Source: Yponomeuta sedellus
Lineage: Eukaryota; Arthropoda; Insecta; Lepidoptera; Yponomeutidae
Direction: 5' to 3'
DNA: 64,000 nucleotides
NCBI GenBank assembly: GCA_934045075.1
Contig: OW203722.1
Location: forward strand, 3,653,264 to 3,717,263
Positions 45,861 through 57,650 of the stretch are shown piece after piece; position 1 is the stretch's first letter, and the number at the start of each line of letters is the position of its first letter. Both the position numbers and the translations under genes were made by a program. Below the pieces are notes generated by a model. The model was given only the letters and a program-made list of their open reading frames with translations, was not told where the DNA came from and searched no databases.

Positions 45861-46233
45861 ATATGCTTTTAGTGCGGCCCTGCCTTGGGCAAGGCTGTAT
45901 AGGTTGCCAACAACCATATATTTACACAATTCGTATTCTTCCAAAATAGAGGCCCAACTAACCCTAAAAACAGAATGTACGCTAACTACTAAACCGATTT
46001 AGCTAATTTGTACGGCCTAATAGCCCCATTTTATCTTCGCAGGCCTAATGTACGGTACCTAGTTAATACGTTCCAATCACCTGCACGGGTGATTCAGCAA
46101 CTTGGATGGAAAGTAATTTGAAGGTGTGCGTAATCAGATAAAGGAAACTTTATTTTTCTACTTCTTTTGGTGGCATAAACATTGTGTTTTATGGCAATTT
46201 GTCTCTTGATAATTATTTTAGTAAAGTATAGGT

Positions 46234-46377
46234 ACATTGAAATGAAAAGGCTTTATTCAAAGTAGCGCAAAAACTACGGCTGTGAATGTTACAAGTCATA
46301 CTAATCGTACATTTCAAAATAAAGATCATTTTGGAAAAAAAATGGACAATAAACCAAAACATAGTCTTTTCAAAGTC
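46234..46377 (+). repeat. Interspersed repeat shared with 10918-11068
   Basis: 'aatgaaaaggctttattcaa', 'aaactacggctgtgaatg' and 'catagtcttttcaaagtcc'. In the last intron of the channel gene. Confidence 0.65.
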
Positions 46378-46641
46378 CAACCATTTTGCAAATTTTTCTC
46401 TTTGTTTAATTCTTTATCTCATATTTCTCGTCAAAGCCACTCTGCAAGATTTTGAAAATATGATTTTATTAAAAATCTAGGTTTATTATTTATTTATATT
46501 GCAGCTGTTCTACTTTACGTAAAAATATTTTAACTTATCTTTCGTTCGTTTTGTGGTATAAACAACCTGCTGTTTCTCAACTCCGATCTACAGCAAGTCA
46601 GAAGTAAAATCATTAAGATTTAATAAGCTAGTTTTTCTTAC

Positions 46642-46839
46642 CTGAAGTATACTTTGCCTCCTCTCCACTCCAACAATGTGGGGGTGAGGGTGTGGTGTGG
46701 TGGGCGCGGATGGCGCAGAGTGGACGGCTGGGCCGGTGGGGGGAGATGTGGGTGAAGCGATGTCCAACTTGCGGCAGCGTACACCGCTTCCCTCCCAGGC
46801 TGCGACAGTACCGCATGACCCTTTCTCGCCGTTTATCCT
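46642..46839 (-). CDS. Channel exon: Pro/Thr/His-rich part of the intracellular M3-M4 loop
   Basis: 198 nt, phase 0 on both sides, with acceptor 'ttttctatag' and donor 'gtaagaaaa'. In the phase forced by its neighbours it has no stop across 66 codons, reading RKLDIASPTSPPTGPAV, then HSAPSAPTTPHPHPHIV and ending ERRQSILQ. It is GC-rich unlike its surroundings. Several S/T-P sites make regulation by proline-directed kinases possible (inference). The loop is the least conserved part of Cys-loop subunits, so the exon is assigned by splice sites, phase and position rather than by homology. In another frame it reads MRYCRSLGGKRC, which I reject on phase. Confidence 0.75.
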
Positions 46840-46944
46840 CTATAGAAAATAATAAAAAAATACTCGTATGATCAATTGTACAGAATGCTCCTGCATAGCT
46901 TGAGGCATAGATTTTTTCCTGATGTTTCTAAAACCATGTTGCAG

Positions 46945-47145
46945 CTGCCTTCGTCGTCGTCGTCGTCAGGCTATACTGGTCTACTGCTGAACATAGCCCT
47001 CCCCTAAAGAGCACCACGTCGTGCTATCATAGGGGGTAATGCCTATAATCCCCACGCTGGACATGTGGTTTGGGAATCGCAGTTTGGTGGAATTGTACTA
47101 CAGGGGGCGCTGCTGCCCACCCTCCGGTTTGTGCCTGTTTGCCCA
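46945..47145 (-). repeat. LINE 3'-tail fragment
   Basis: 'gtcgtcgtcaggctatactg', 'gggtaatgcctataatcccc' and 'caggggcgctgctgccc'-like words, the complement of 36780-37085. A SINE-A tail scrap ('ctggggcacgggtctct') sits at about 47348-47366. Confidence 0.65.
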
Positions 47146-47485
47146 GGAAGATTACGCTTAACCACACCACAGCTTGCGACGACTGTAACTCTATGCATAA
47201 TTTATATTTCAGTTATTGAGTTGCTTTCACTGTCATTATGCTTGGGACATAGTTCTTTAATGGTTTCGAATGACTGGGAAATTATGGGGAGAATCTGAAC
47301 ATACTTGCACATCCATCAAAATGGATATCAACCCATGTATGTTCCCAATGCTGGGGCACGGGTCTCTATTTACTCGCACACTTAAAAATTTCACAATATT
47401 TGTTAAAAAGTGTCAACTGCAAAAATTTTAAGACATGGATTTCTTTGCTTGATTTTCACGTTTAGAAGCCACTGCTTGTATTTAC

Positions 47486-47626
47486 CACAGGAATAATCCG
47501 CGGCAATGACTCCTGGGCTTTGTTTTTGTTGGTCTGATACTGTTTGTCCAGTACTTTAACCACGACGAACTCTCCTAGCGCTGCGAACACGAACATCATA
47601 CAGCCAGCCATCCAGAGGTCGAGAGC
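47486..47626 (-). CDS. Channel exon: M3 and start of intracellular loop
   Basis: 141 nt coding 47 residues in phase 0, with acceptor 'ctctcggcag' and donor 'gtaaat'. ALDLWMAGCMMFVFAALGEF is the third transmembrane helix; the 'D.WM..C..FVF.ALLE/GEF' pattern is shared by GABA-, glutamate- and pH-gated insect anion channels. It is followed by VVVKVLDKQYQTNKNKAQES, the first part of the cytoplasmic loop. It joins PPVAYVK of the upstream exon without any change of frame. Confidence 0.93.
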
Positions 47627-47940
47627 CTGCCGAGAGATGGAGAAACTGGAAAGTTTAATTATGAATAAGTGCTAGAAGAAATACTTCAGAAGTATTCTTT
47701 ACAATCTCTTCTTCTAAACTTCTTCTTTCTGTGTCAAGGCAACAGTGCTATGTTGGGACTAAATATTTTTTTGTTGTTTATTACCAAATATTTAGTTTGT
47801 TTTAAAAGTTGATTTTCATTCCACAAAACAAGCAAACAAGAAAAACCAGTGTTGTACATGCACACAGTGACAAATGAATGTTGATAAAGCGAAAGAGTTT
47901 TGAGATCATAGCAAGTGACAAACCCTTGCGTAAGTTTATG

Positions 47941-48185
47941 TGATATCATTCCGATGTAAAACCTAACTGCAAAGTACTCGGGGCTGCAAGTGATGCAAAT
48001 TACTTCAGTCAGATGTCGCTGTCTGTACGTAATACAGAGAATATTGTAAAGAGGTTCGAAATTTCACTGATGCCGGTGAGTCGCTCATTAGCTCAGTTGG
48101 AAAGAGCGCTGGCACGGATAGCCAGAGGTCGCGGGTTCGAATCCCGGCATGGGTGAAATTTTTAGCCTCTAAATAGGTTTTTAAG
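47941..48185 (+). repeat. tRNA-like repeat, well-formed older copy
   Basis: The core 48083-48155 has the more canonical D arm (ttagctcagttgg) and a perfect 5-bp anticodon stem ctggc/gccag. The left flank holds the unit body from 'tgatatcattccgatgtaaa'. Lies in the intron between M1-M2 and M3 exons, antisense to the gene. Confidence 0.85.
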
Positions 48186-48454
48186 TTTATGTATTCAAAG
48201 TATTCTCTATCTTTCTTTTTATGTGTATAAATATTTGATCAGGAAACTGTCAATGTGAATATGATACGCAAAACCATAAGGAAGTAGATTATTGAAAATT
48301 GATAGTATATAATTGAAATCCAAGCGAAAAAGATGTGAAAGTGAGAAGCAAAAAAATGGATAGTGTGTGAGAAAAAGTAAAAAAAATGCCAAACTACAAA
48401 GAAATAAAAATACAAATGTAGAAACTAAACACAAAGTAAAATGTAGAAAGTAAC

Positions 48455-48684
48455 CTTGACATAGGCCACAGGCGGTATATCAGCTCGCAGGCCGGTAAAC
48501 ATGGTAACCAGCGTCAACATACAAGTGACCAGTAGGGTCACTCTGCCAGGGATAGCGTCTAGGTCCAGCCAAAAGCTGAACCAGGACAGCATCACCACCA
48601 GGGAGGATGGTGCGAAGGTCTGTATGAGGTGATGACCGATTTGACGCTCGAACCTAAAGTAGACCACTAAACGGGAGTAGTTGC
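48455..48684 (-). CDS. Channel exon: pre-M1, M1, M2 (pore)
   Basis: 230 nt: two bases completing a Gly codon, then 76 codons. RLVVYFRFERQIGHHLIQTF leads into M1 (FAPSSLVVMLSWFSFWL) and the pore helix M2 (VTLLVTCMLTLVTMF). The M1-M2 linker reads LDAIPGRVTL. Most arthropod anion channels have PAR at this place; PGR retains the Pro and Arg that go with anion selectivity but replaces the Ala. From family knowledge this variant fits the Hodor/pHCl-2 group. Acceptor 'ttcattcacag', donor 'gttact' (a weak but usable donor). Confidence 0.95.
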
Positions 48685-49454
48685 CTGTGAATGAAATACG
48701 AAAAAAATGTAAAAGAAATAGAAACATTGTAAAAGAAATAGAAAAATTGTAATACATAAGTAGAAAAAACTGTTGAGTCAGACTAAATCCCAGAAGAGAT
48801 AAGAAAATACACCAGTGCACTAAATGAACATCTGTCAACTGTGATGTCATGCACTACCAGTAAGTGCCCCTCAGAACAATTTAACACAATGGTGCTCATA
48901 AACTATGTCGATTTTAGAATTCTTTGTTCCCAAGTCAATATCTTAAATGCATTAAAAAAGTGTGTTTAGATAAGACAAATTTAAATCTGTTACAATCTCA
49001 GATCATAAGATTTGAGGTTACAATAAATCTTATTTAAATTTGTTATGCACAGTTGCATGGTTTTCCGAGATAATGCTAATTGCTTGTATTACTAGAGTCG
49101 AGGAACTAAGCTGCAGTGATACATTCCACCCTACAAATACTACCTACGAATAATGGGTCTTTTTAATATTAAGTAACAAAAAACGTGAATCAAATGTCAG
49201 AATGCTTATAAATAGTTGATTCTAAGTGAACGGTTTTTTTCCTGACAAAAAAAATTATTGTAATTAGGTAAAATAATATTCTAGTTGATAGAGAGATAAT
49301 TATTCCTTATTATGTCAAACACGCTATGCCTAGTAGGAGATAATGATAAAAAGGGTCTGTTTTCAGATCTTTAATATACAATAGTAGTTCAGTGGCCTAT
49401 CTCAGCTCATCCTGTGGACCACGTGATCTAGTTTTTTGCCTTACATCCACTCAC

Positions 49455-49595
49455 CGTCTTTGTCAATCATATATCCATTCGTCTCCTCCAAGCGCAAAGG
49501 CTCCCCAATGTGGTACTGCAGCAGTTTCAGCTCAGGGTTGATCGTGACACCCGCTTCACTCCATCGAAACCTCACTTTCTGGTTACTGTATGAGA
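49455..49595 (-). CDS. Channel exon: extracellular beta strands between Cys-loop and M1
   Basis: 141 nt, two bases plus 46 codons plus one base. Reads SYSNQKVRFRWSEAGVTINP then ELKLLQYHIG and ends MIDKDG. The acceptor is 'actggtttcag' at 49596; an upstream AG ('attgtgtag') also exists but would introduce a stop when joined to the previous exon, so the shorter exon is chosen, giving IESFSYSNQKV across the junction. Donor 'gtgagt'. This part carries loop C and neighbouring strands of the agonist site. Confidence 0.93.
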
Positions 49596-50188
49596 CTGAA
49601 ACCAGTTCTACGTTTAAGGAGCTACACAATAAGCACCACCGTTAAATGAAAATCATAATCTTCATTTATATCAATTTGCTTTGCTCAAACTGAACATCAC
49701 AAACCTCAATGAGGATGACAGCTAGTTTTAGAAGTTACAGCCTACAATATAGGAATTTATGAGTATTTGTGTCAAAAATGTCCGTTTTTCGGAACTCCGT
49801 GGTTATTAACAAATTTTGGGTCAACTGTTCTTCTGGAGGTTGGCCCCTTTAATGACAATTTTTAACGTTGCATTGTTTTCACAAAATAAATCATCCGCAT
49901 AGCACGTAGTTCACGAACTACTTTTGGCCCAAGTGTGTGTTGAATTACTATCAAGAGCTTTCAAATAAAATTGGATTAAAATCTGTCGGTGTCATAAATT
50001 TATAAAATCACAAAAAAACGCCGTATAAATAGTCTGCAGAGACTTCGCAAGGGAAATACTTAACACAGACTATTTCGTTCACGAGAGTTGTATAGGAATC
50101 ATATTTTTAAACAACATCGTGTATCATTCATTTCTTATCTTATCTTTCATTATACTGATATAAAACAAAAATATAAGACAGCACTTAC

Positions 50189-50344
50189 AGCTCTCAATGT
50201 ATATTGGGCAGGACTGTATGTCCATAGGATACAGCTGAAACTCCATTTGACAGGCAATGATGGCGTGCATCCGAGCAGCATAACGGACTGTCTGATTCCT
50301 GTACAGCGTTACTGATGAGAACTTGTGCGTTAATTCGGCTATCT
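50189..50344 (-). CDS. Channel exon: Cys-loop
   Basis: 156 nt, two bases plus 51 codons plus one base. It holds the family's defining feature, two cysteines 13 residues apart (CQMEFQLYPMDIQSC), preceded by LTHKFSSVTLYRNQTVRYAA. One NQT glycosylation site. Acceptor 'ccattccag', donor 'gtaagt'. The 5' junction restores the Glu of VTEIAELTHKF. Confidence 0.95.
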
Positions 50345-50802
50345 CTGGAATGGAGGAATATTTGAGTATAAGCGTACTGTCTAAAATTGACGAAGATAAG
50401 TAGTGTACTTTTATGACTAGCGTAGTTATACTTTTAACGTGTCGAATCGCGATATTTGAAATAATTGACGTTACTCGCCACTTCACTCAGATCGGGAGCC
50501 GTTTATTATGACAATTTGATGAACATTGCTTAGCACACTATTTCTTAATCTATGGATTAAGCGCCTTGGCAATGTAGGTACATCAAATTGTCATTTTCAT
50601 AAAAAAACATAAGTAGTTTACCGACACAACTAGACAACATCATTTTAAATAGCCTTGTTGCGAGTTAATAGCCAGAAATTTTACGCTATTTTCATACTTG
50701 ATGAACTTTAGTTCTGCTTGTAATGTGTATAAAATAATAATGATAGGGAAATATTTCTCTAGTTCCAAAGACCATGAGAAGGGCTCTCAGATATATTAAA
50801 TT

Positions 50803-51250
50803 TTGAAATGGTCTAGTTGTGTGGCTAGTTCAGCTTGGTTCAAAGCGTAATTTTGAAGTGGTCTAGATGAGTGGCGAGTTCAGCTTGATTCAAAGGGTAA
50901 TTTGGAATTGGTCTAGACATGTGGCTAGTTCAGCTTGGTTCAAAGGGTAATTTCGAAATGGTTTATATGTGTGGCTGGTTCAATCGTTTAAAGGGTAATT
51001 TTAAAGCGGTCTAAATTGTGTCACGAGTTCAGCTTGATTCAAAGGGTAATTTTGAAGTGGTCTAGATGTGTGACAGTTTCAGTTTGGTTCAAAGGGTAAT
51101 TTAAAAGTAGTCTTGACGTATGGCGAGTTTAGCTTGGTTCGAAGGGTAATATTGAAGTGGTCTAGATACGTAGCTGGTTCAACTTGGTTCAAAGGATAAT
51201 TTTGAATTTGTCTAGGTGTATGGCTGTTTCAGCATTAGTTCAATAGGTAG
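50803..51250. repeat. Minisatellite, about 52-bp unit, 8 to 9 copies
   Basis: Unit close to 'ggtctagatgtgtggctagt' + 'tcagcttggttcaaagggta' + 'attttgaagt'. Copies differ by several substitutions, so the array is not recent. Lies within 500 bp of the Cys-loop exon, on the upstream side. Confidence 0.9.
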
Positions 51251-51600
51251 AGTGATCTATATTGGTGATTTAATTCTTTGCAATATTTCTTAAAGTAGAA
51301 CAAAACGAAGGGCAGGTTTCCAGCCAAGCCAAAGGCGACTGACATACAAACGCTGTTTCTTATTTACAAACTATATGGCGGATTGCAACATTGAGATTTT
51401 ATCGTGCTCCTGATTGCAAATAAAAAAAAATGGTTCATGAGATAGTGACTTTTTATACTCAGTTATTCTAATTTTGAGCACCATCAAAACCTAGATTTAA
51501 GTCCTCTTAACATTTGGTAAGGTTTCATTATGATCCACCAAGTCGTATGTAAATTAAAACAAAACTACATTTGCATGAGACAGGGCCCTCGTCGTAGGTT

Positions 51601-51695
51601 AAGTCGTAGGTTAGAGGGTGTCTCGCTCCATAAGACTCAGTCTCGTGAGACTCAGCCGAGTCTTGTGCAGTGAGGTGCTCTCTTAACCTACGACT
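51601..51695. repeat. Foldback, 95 bp
   Basis: Arms 'aagtcgtaggttagagggtg' and 'ctctcttaacctacgactt'. The centre 'gactcagtctcgtgagactc' is also palindromic. Confidence 0.75.
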
Positions 51696-51902
51696 TGTTC
51701 AATAGAAGGTACTCTTACCAAGAAAGACGTGTTACTAATTAGCCTTCAGTGTTATTAGAATTTTCAAAGATGTGCTCAAAATAAGTGTAAAAAGAGAAAT
51801 ATACAAAGGTATACCTACATGGTGCAGCCAAATGAGTGGATAATTAAATAGTCAGAAAACAGTTCGTTTCTTTTGATAAAAGAAAAGATACTTTATACAT
51901 TA

Positions 51903-52062
51903 TTGTATTTTCTAAGGTTAACACGAGCAGTAGACATAATTAAAACTGTTTTTATACGGATTTATGCTCGTTTATTAAATTGTTTACAATTTGCCAACGT
52001 TTCGGCACTTTTTCAGGTGCCGAAAAATTGTAAAAAATGTAATAAACTAGCATAAATCCGTA
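51903..52062. repeat. Foldback element, relative of 25245-25445
   Basis: Shares 'tattttctaaggttaacacg' and 'aaaactgtttttatacggat' with the copy at 25245 and has the same complementary right arm ('aataaactagcataaatccg'). Confidence 0.75.
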
Positions 52063-52312
52063 GCGCTCATTAGGGGAGGGCTATGTCCAGCAGTGGACTA
52101 GTATAGCCGGACGACGACAGCGACTCGTACAGACCGGTAAAATAGTTACGCGTGAAGCACTCGTGGCCTGGTGGAATCGAGTGATTGGATTCAATCATTA
52201 GAGTTAAGCAACAACAGGCACGGTTAGATGCAGGATGGGTGACCGTCCCGTGACTACCGCTTTTAGGGGGAGACCCGTGCCCCAACAGTGGGGACATACA
52301 AGGATTGATATC
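52058..52312 (+). repeat. LINE tail joined to SINE-A
   Basis: 52058-52121 is the 'gggctatgtccagcagtgga' LINE end; 52151-52312 is SINE-A with the middle deleted ('cccgtgactaccgc' runs directly into 'gggagacccgtgcc'). Confidence 0.7.
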
Positions 52313-53990
52313 GACTTAATTTGTGAATAATTGTTGGTAAAAAAATGTTTTAATTTATCTACTCTTTCTAAACGCGCCCCAGCTAAGGGTTTTGACATAA
52401 ATGAAGTGGTGCGCTCTACTCAAGTATCTGGCATATAGAAAAAGGACAACACAATAAAGAAAAATTAAAAAACCTCGATACTGGAAAAGTAATACTTACT
52501 CAACACTGGTAAAACTAAATCTGGAATGGGGTAGCCATAAAACAAAAAGAAAAGTAAATGAGATGACGTGTGAATAGATTGATAGAGAATGAGAAACTAC
52601 GTGATTTAACTAATCAGATAGATTACTTTGGATTCCTCTGCATTCGTGCAATACGGTGCGGTGGCGAAAATTAAAGTCATTGTTTGATAACTGCCATATA
52701 TTTGTTTGCTAGTTCAATGCATAGCAAAACTCGTGCCGAAATAGGGGTAGTAGAACCCGTATTCCGAAAAAACTATTGCAAACTTAACTTTGCAGTCGAA
52801 ATAAAGGTTCTGCTATACAACCAAATTGCAAAATTATGCGCATATATAGACCCTTAAAATACTTAGTGAAAAGATATTGCAGTCGGGTTTTAGAAATCAT
52901 AAATTTACTTCAACGTAAGAAATTTAAATTATGTTAATATTTGCGTAAATTTTAGCGAAACAATAGAGACGGTACAAAAAAAAACAATAAGGACAAGAAC
53001 AAGTTACAATAGGTACAAATTTTATAGGTTTATATTTAAATACTTATAAAAATCAATACACGACTTTACACAAATTAAAGCACAATTCTAATGAAGAGAA
53101 TGTAAAAATTATCCTTTATAATTCTAAACATGAGTTCGTATAAAGGCGATTTTTTTATTAGTTAACTTAAACATAAGCATTTCAATGAAAATTTATGTCA
53201 TTGAAAAACTTAAACTTATCTAGTGTCAACGACTGTACTGTCACGGCTACAACTAAATTTAGTGGATGTGGGAATACTTCAGAGCATTCTGTCTGAACCG
53301 TGTAGCGGACATGCCACTATTATTTATGAATTTGTTAAGGATAGCTTAGTTATAAGATCTATGTAGTTTAATAATTGTATGATTAGGTTACGATGGGGCT
53401 GACATGCTCGTTCTGCGAACAAAGCCCCTAAATAAATAAGATTAAAAAAAATCTAGTGTCAATTGCCTTTCATATTCAAATGCAAATGCATTTGAAACCG
53501 GTGTGATCACGATTAATATTAGTTTAATTTAAATATAATCACGATTAGACCTGTTTAGAGGGTCATGTCCTTCCCTAGCGCCACCAATGAAAAATTCGGA
53601 CATATATTTATTATTTTTTGCAAAAAGTGACAGATTCATCTCTCAATCATGTTGATAGTGAGTCCTAGGTTTTTTTTGCTTTACGTTATTAGCCATGGCT
53701 ATGCGTCCTAACTATCACTATTAACAGGATTGAAATCTGTAATTTTTAACAAAATTATTTGTAAAAGACGAATTAAGTTGTGTGAGTATAGGGATTCAAT
53801 AAAATAGTCAATTACAACTGACAGTGTTTTGTAGCAACTGGGTTTGCGTGGGTATACTTTGTGCAAAATCTAATAAAACCGGCGAGTTATCCCTACCCGT
53901 TGATTGACGGCGGGAATAAAGAGCTCCTCCTAGAATAAGATGAATTTTATTAGAAAAAAGAGAAAAGCCGATTAAAACCGAAATTTTAAA
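52313..53990. other. Intronic DNA, nothing recognised
   Basis: AT-rich. At 53575-53595 'cctagcgccaccaatgaaaa' resembles part of the inverted-repeat arms at 60560 and 61250; at 53637-53750 an imperfect inverted repeat surrounds 'gttgatagtgagtcctagg'. Confidence 0.45.
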
Positions 53991-53997
53991 TCCCCCT

Positions 53998-54093
53998 AGG
54001 GAAATACCTTCCAAAATTATAGAACAAAAAATACTTTCCAAAATTATAGAACAAAAAATACCTTCCAAAATTATAGAAAAGTACTTTCCAGGT
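53998..54093. repeat. Short tandem repeat, 31-bp unit x 3
   Basis: 'ccttccaaaattatagaaca' + 'aaaaata' three times, the last shortened. Confidence 0.85.
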
Positions 54094-54147
54094 TCAAGGA
54101 TTTTAAAATAAGCGTTTATGTAGCTCACTTGTCGAAACTCATATGCT

Positions 54148-54345
54148 CTCTCTCTCTCTCTTTCAAAGAAGATTTTTAGTCTGCAGTGGGCACATACAAT
54201 ATTTTATTAAAATATAGCAAAACATGTAAACGGTTTTGATAGAATGATTAACCAGTAATGAGCAAAAGTTCAGTTCAGTCATTGAGCCAAAGAGTCTGAT
54301 GGTCGGATGTTCGGATGGTCAGATGGTCGGTCGTTGAATCATCGG
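54148..54345. repeat. Simple repeats: (tc)n and a ggtcgga-type tract
   Basis: 'tctctctctctctctttc' near 54148-54165, and at 54296-54340 iterations of 'gatggtcggatgttcggatg'. Confidence 0.75.
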
Positions 54346-55074
54346 AAGGTCCATGAAAAGGAATGGTAAGTATTGAGCTGGTTACTCTGTGGCACCTCAG
54401 TTTTTTAGTGAGATCTTGTGGAAGGCCAGGATACGGACCGGAAAAAGACCAGAAATTATCCAAAATACCACAGTGGATCGAAGAACCGAAGATTGAACTG
54501 AAAAAAACATTATTGCACAAAAAGGGGTTTGTACAGAGGCAAGCTTAATACTCGTACTAATAAGTATTTTCTTCCAGCTAACCTTGGGAAGATGGTGGGT
54601 GAGGGAGCTATTTGTTAGTATTTTTGGCGGGAAGTCACAACCTTGCACTGCTTTATAATTCAGAAGATACGTTTGCTGTTTTTTTTTTGTGATGGAGTCG
54701 TCGGACCGATAATGTTCAATAATAAAGGTTAGGTCAGCGGCGAGCCGGGTAAAGGATGTTCGGTTACTACTTACTCCGAAAAGTAAGGGACTGTGAGAGA
54801 TGACATTTGCGGGAAAAGATTAAGAAGTTGAATTCAAAAAAATGCGAATTCAGCCTCTGGGTATATCAGAACACTAACTGCGCCTGCAGTACGCACAGCT
54901 CGAGCTGGCTACTAATGATTCTCACAGGTTCGAGTTTGTATCGAGATAGTTTTGGAAAGTGCATTTAAGAAAAATCAAACTTCGATAGTTATTGTTCAAA
55001 GACGTTCAGTTGCTAACGCTTTTAAATCACCCAGAAGTCAAGGTGTGCTCGTTTTCGCGGTGAGAGCGGGATCC
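54346..55074. other. Intronic DNA, nothing recognised
   Basis: No supported feature. Confidence 0.45.
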
Positions 55075-55330
55075 ACAGAACACCTGCCTTATGTTCATGT
55101 GGTTGTGGGTTCGATCCCCGGCATCTAGGTGCTAATGGCTTCTCTCGTGAATTAGTAGCAATACGATCGCTCGAAACCTGAGTGTCTATAAGTGTTCACA
55201 TAATTATCGGCTCTTGAAACACATACATCGGCACTTGAAATTACTAACTTGAAACTATTTCGGTGGACACGCTTGGTGGTTGAGCCCATATTCCCTCAGG
55301 CTCTGAAGACCCTACACCATTACAATGAAC
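55075..55330 (+). repeat. SINE-B copy with box B
   Basis: 'gtgggttcgatccccggcat' near the head, then 'aaacctgagtgtctataagt' and 'gttgagcccatattccctca'. Confidence 0.55.
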
Positions 55331-55478
55331 CGTTTTCAGCTCAAATTCACAAAGCAAATCCTTACAGGCGTGGCCATAGAAGAACCGGAATACGGCTGTC
55401 AAAATTTTGCTCAGCGTAGATTAATTTTGACAGCCGTATTAAATTGCTTTGTGAATTTGTGCTGAAAACGTTACATTA
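55326..55478. repeat. Foldback MITE, 153 bp
   Basis: Arms 'aatgaaccgttttcagctca' and 'gtgctgaaaacgttacatt'. An inner pair 'aatacggctgtcaaaatttt' / 'aattttgacagccgtatt' forms a second stem. The related single arm is at 36562. Confidence 0.75.
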
Positions 55479-56464
55479 GACATAGGTATGAAAGCTCCAT
55501 TATTTTCATTTAAATAAAGCAAATACCATTTGTAGTACGACAACATTAATCTAGTCTTTAACAGGTGAACTTTTGCTATCCCAATTACAATGTCGCCCTA
55601 CAGATTTTTCTTAGACGTAATTTAAACTTCAACGAAGAATTAGAAACTGGCTTACTTATTTGATTAATTCAATTGATCGTTGGCCCAAGCTGAAATGATA
55701 ATTTAGTTTAATAACAAACTACCGAACAAAGTTTTAACAGGATTTAAATATAAATTAAAAAATTGCTTTCAATTTTATCTTCAAAGTCCAATCCCGTCAC
55801 GAATTTTAATTCTTATGATGGCAAGTAACGTCTTATTGGTAAAAAAGCAGGATTCCTCTTTTGCACACTTTTAAGGCAATTTATTTAATCTGTGGTTGCG
55901 TTTTTGCTTGTAAAATCTCCACCACAGACTATTTTATCGTAGTCTGTGGAGTGTCGGAGTCGCATTGTAACAAAACTTTGCCTAGGTACATGTAAGGAAG
56001 ACCTAAATTGAGGTGTAGCCGTGTTAAAAAAAAAGTAAAAATGTAAACTAGTATTTTCATAGAAACTAAACTCAATGCTATAATTTCTTTTTGATAAATT
56101 TATTTTCTCTTCCGAGCACGATCAATCTTGAATATTTTTTTCCCTAAACGATAAAGTTTAATGAGCCATTTTCAGCAATTTTGGAATTGTCCAAAAGCAT
56201 TACATAAAATGACTGATTATAATTATTCTGATAATAACACCAATTAATTCACCTAACTTTGCATTGTAATTTAACCAAATGATCAATGGATGTAGCCATA
56301 ATTTACTGGCGTTAAATAAATTATTTTGGTTTTTATTTTCACTTTCATAATTTATGCCACCATTCTACCAAGACTAGTAATTTTTGCGAATATCCCAGGA
56401 TGTTCGTAAATATCCATTTTATCTAAGAGATCATCTTACAGCGTTAATGTGTAAGGACCACGCT
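55479..56464. other. Intronic DNA, nothing recognised
   Basis: Only 'cttgtaaaatctccaccaca' at 55909-55928, the same word as 33663, stands out. Confidence 0.45.
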
Positions 56465-56942
56465 AAAGGAGACCATTCACGCTTCATACTAAGTTGGGCC
56501 CAAACATGAAAGTGCCGGCCAGCGAAAAAAACCTATTCTAAACGATGGGCCACATTGATTTTTTGATTTTATACTAATAAACCTATATCCTAAAATGAAT
56601 ACCTTAAGTACTAGTAGACGTTTAAGGTCAGATTTTTGTATACATTTTTGATAATGCAGAAGAGACGCTATAATGTTATCTTTTTTTTATCTTGTAAAAG
56701 TGTTGAGGGAGACTCCCTACACAAACTCTTCGTATATTTTATAAACACGTTACAATAATTTTTGGTCCTATGTATGGGAATATAAGATTTTCAATGTCTG
56801 ACAGTAGCTAAACGATAGGCTTCATTGTTTTGGTGCTATAGTCTCAAATGTTCTGGACAATGTGCGTACCAGTTTGGAAATGTTTTTTTTTCGTTGGCCG
56901 GCACTTTGAGTTTTGGGCCCAATTTTAATCGTCTCCTTTGCA
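56465..56942. mobile_element. Inverted-repeat DNA element (MITE), about 478 bp
   Basis: Long imperfect terminal inverted repeats of about 65 bp: left 'aaaggagaccattcacgctt'..'gggcccaaacatgaaagtgc'..'cggccagcgaaaaaaac', right its complement ending 'aattttaatcgtctccttt'. No coding capacity. The target duplication is unclear, so no superfamily is given. Confidence 0.8.
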
Positions 56943-57169
56943 GATCCAAATGTGTCCAACACTACTCCGTTTTCCATTGCGTGTGATATGAAACTCTGCG
57001 GAAAAGGTCAAATATGTTAAAATAACACTTTCGCAGCAATGACAAGGGTTTCACGCGCTGTGTCCGGGATATTTATCAACTACTAATTGGGTTGGACGAG
57101 ACCTCGTATTAAAATAATATGTGAAAATTTACAGTTTTTATAAGGTAATTGGGCAAAATGTAATTAGCG

Positions 57170-57440
57170 GCCGCTAAACGAACATTAATTCGTTTCTCGA
57201 TTGTTTTTTTTTTATTTATTTATTTAATATGTGCCTTAAATAAATAAATGAACAAAAAAAGATAATAAAATTAAACAAACCAAAATCACAAAAACCTCCA
57301 TGCGTGATATTCGGAGTACACCCGGTATGGTAATAGACATTAAGTTGATTAACTTAATCCCGGATTCACTTACTTGCTTAAGTAAGTGAACTCGGAATCA
57401 AGCTGATAATATTTGGTGCTTAAGAAAGTAAGTTCGAATA
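57170..57440. repeat. AT-rich palindromes
   Basis: 'tttatttatttatttaat' faces 'aaataaataaatgaac' around 57235, and 'attcacttacttgcttaagt' / 'aagtgaactcgg' forms a palindrome at 57363-57395. Confidence 0.5.
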
Positions 57441-57650
57441 TTCTTCTTTTTTCTTTGTCGTTTCCTCATGGCTGAGGGACGTGACTAAGGGCAGATTCCG
57501 CCACCAGCTCTCTCCATTGGATTCTATTACGCGCCAGATGTATGGCTCCTTGTAGGTTCGAACATTAGTTTTAGCTTAAGATGTACTTTTTCAATATGGT
57601 AAACGCAGCGTTGGACGTCCATCGGCTCGCTGGACCGACCTGGGGCATTA
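57440..57650 (+). mobile_element. LINE scraps
   Basis: 57600-57640 reads VGRPSARWTDL on plus, the 'GRP..RW.D' end of LINE ORFs. 57450-57560 ('gggcagattccgccaccagc') looks like a LINE or SINE tail in uncertain orientation. Confidence 0.45.

Noticed and set aside
46628..46816. Separate small minus-strand gene reading MRYCRSLGGKRC
   Set aside because: Wrong frame of the channel's loop exon; the neighbouring exons force phase 0, which is open throughout.
49596..49621. Longer version of the 49455-49595 exon using the 'attgtgtag' acceptor
   Set aside because: Joined to the upstream exon it gives an immediate stop, while the 'ggtttcag' acceptor restores the conserved IESFSYSNQKV.
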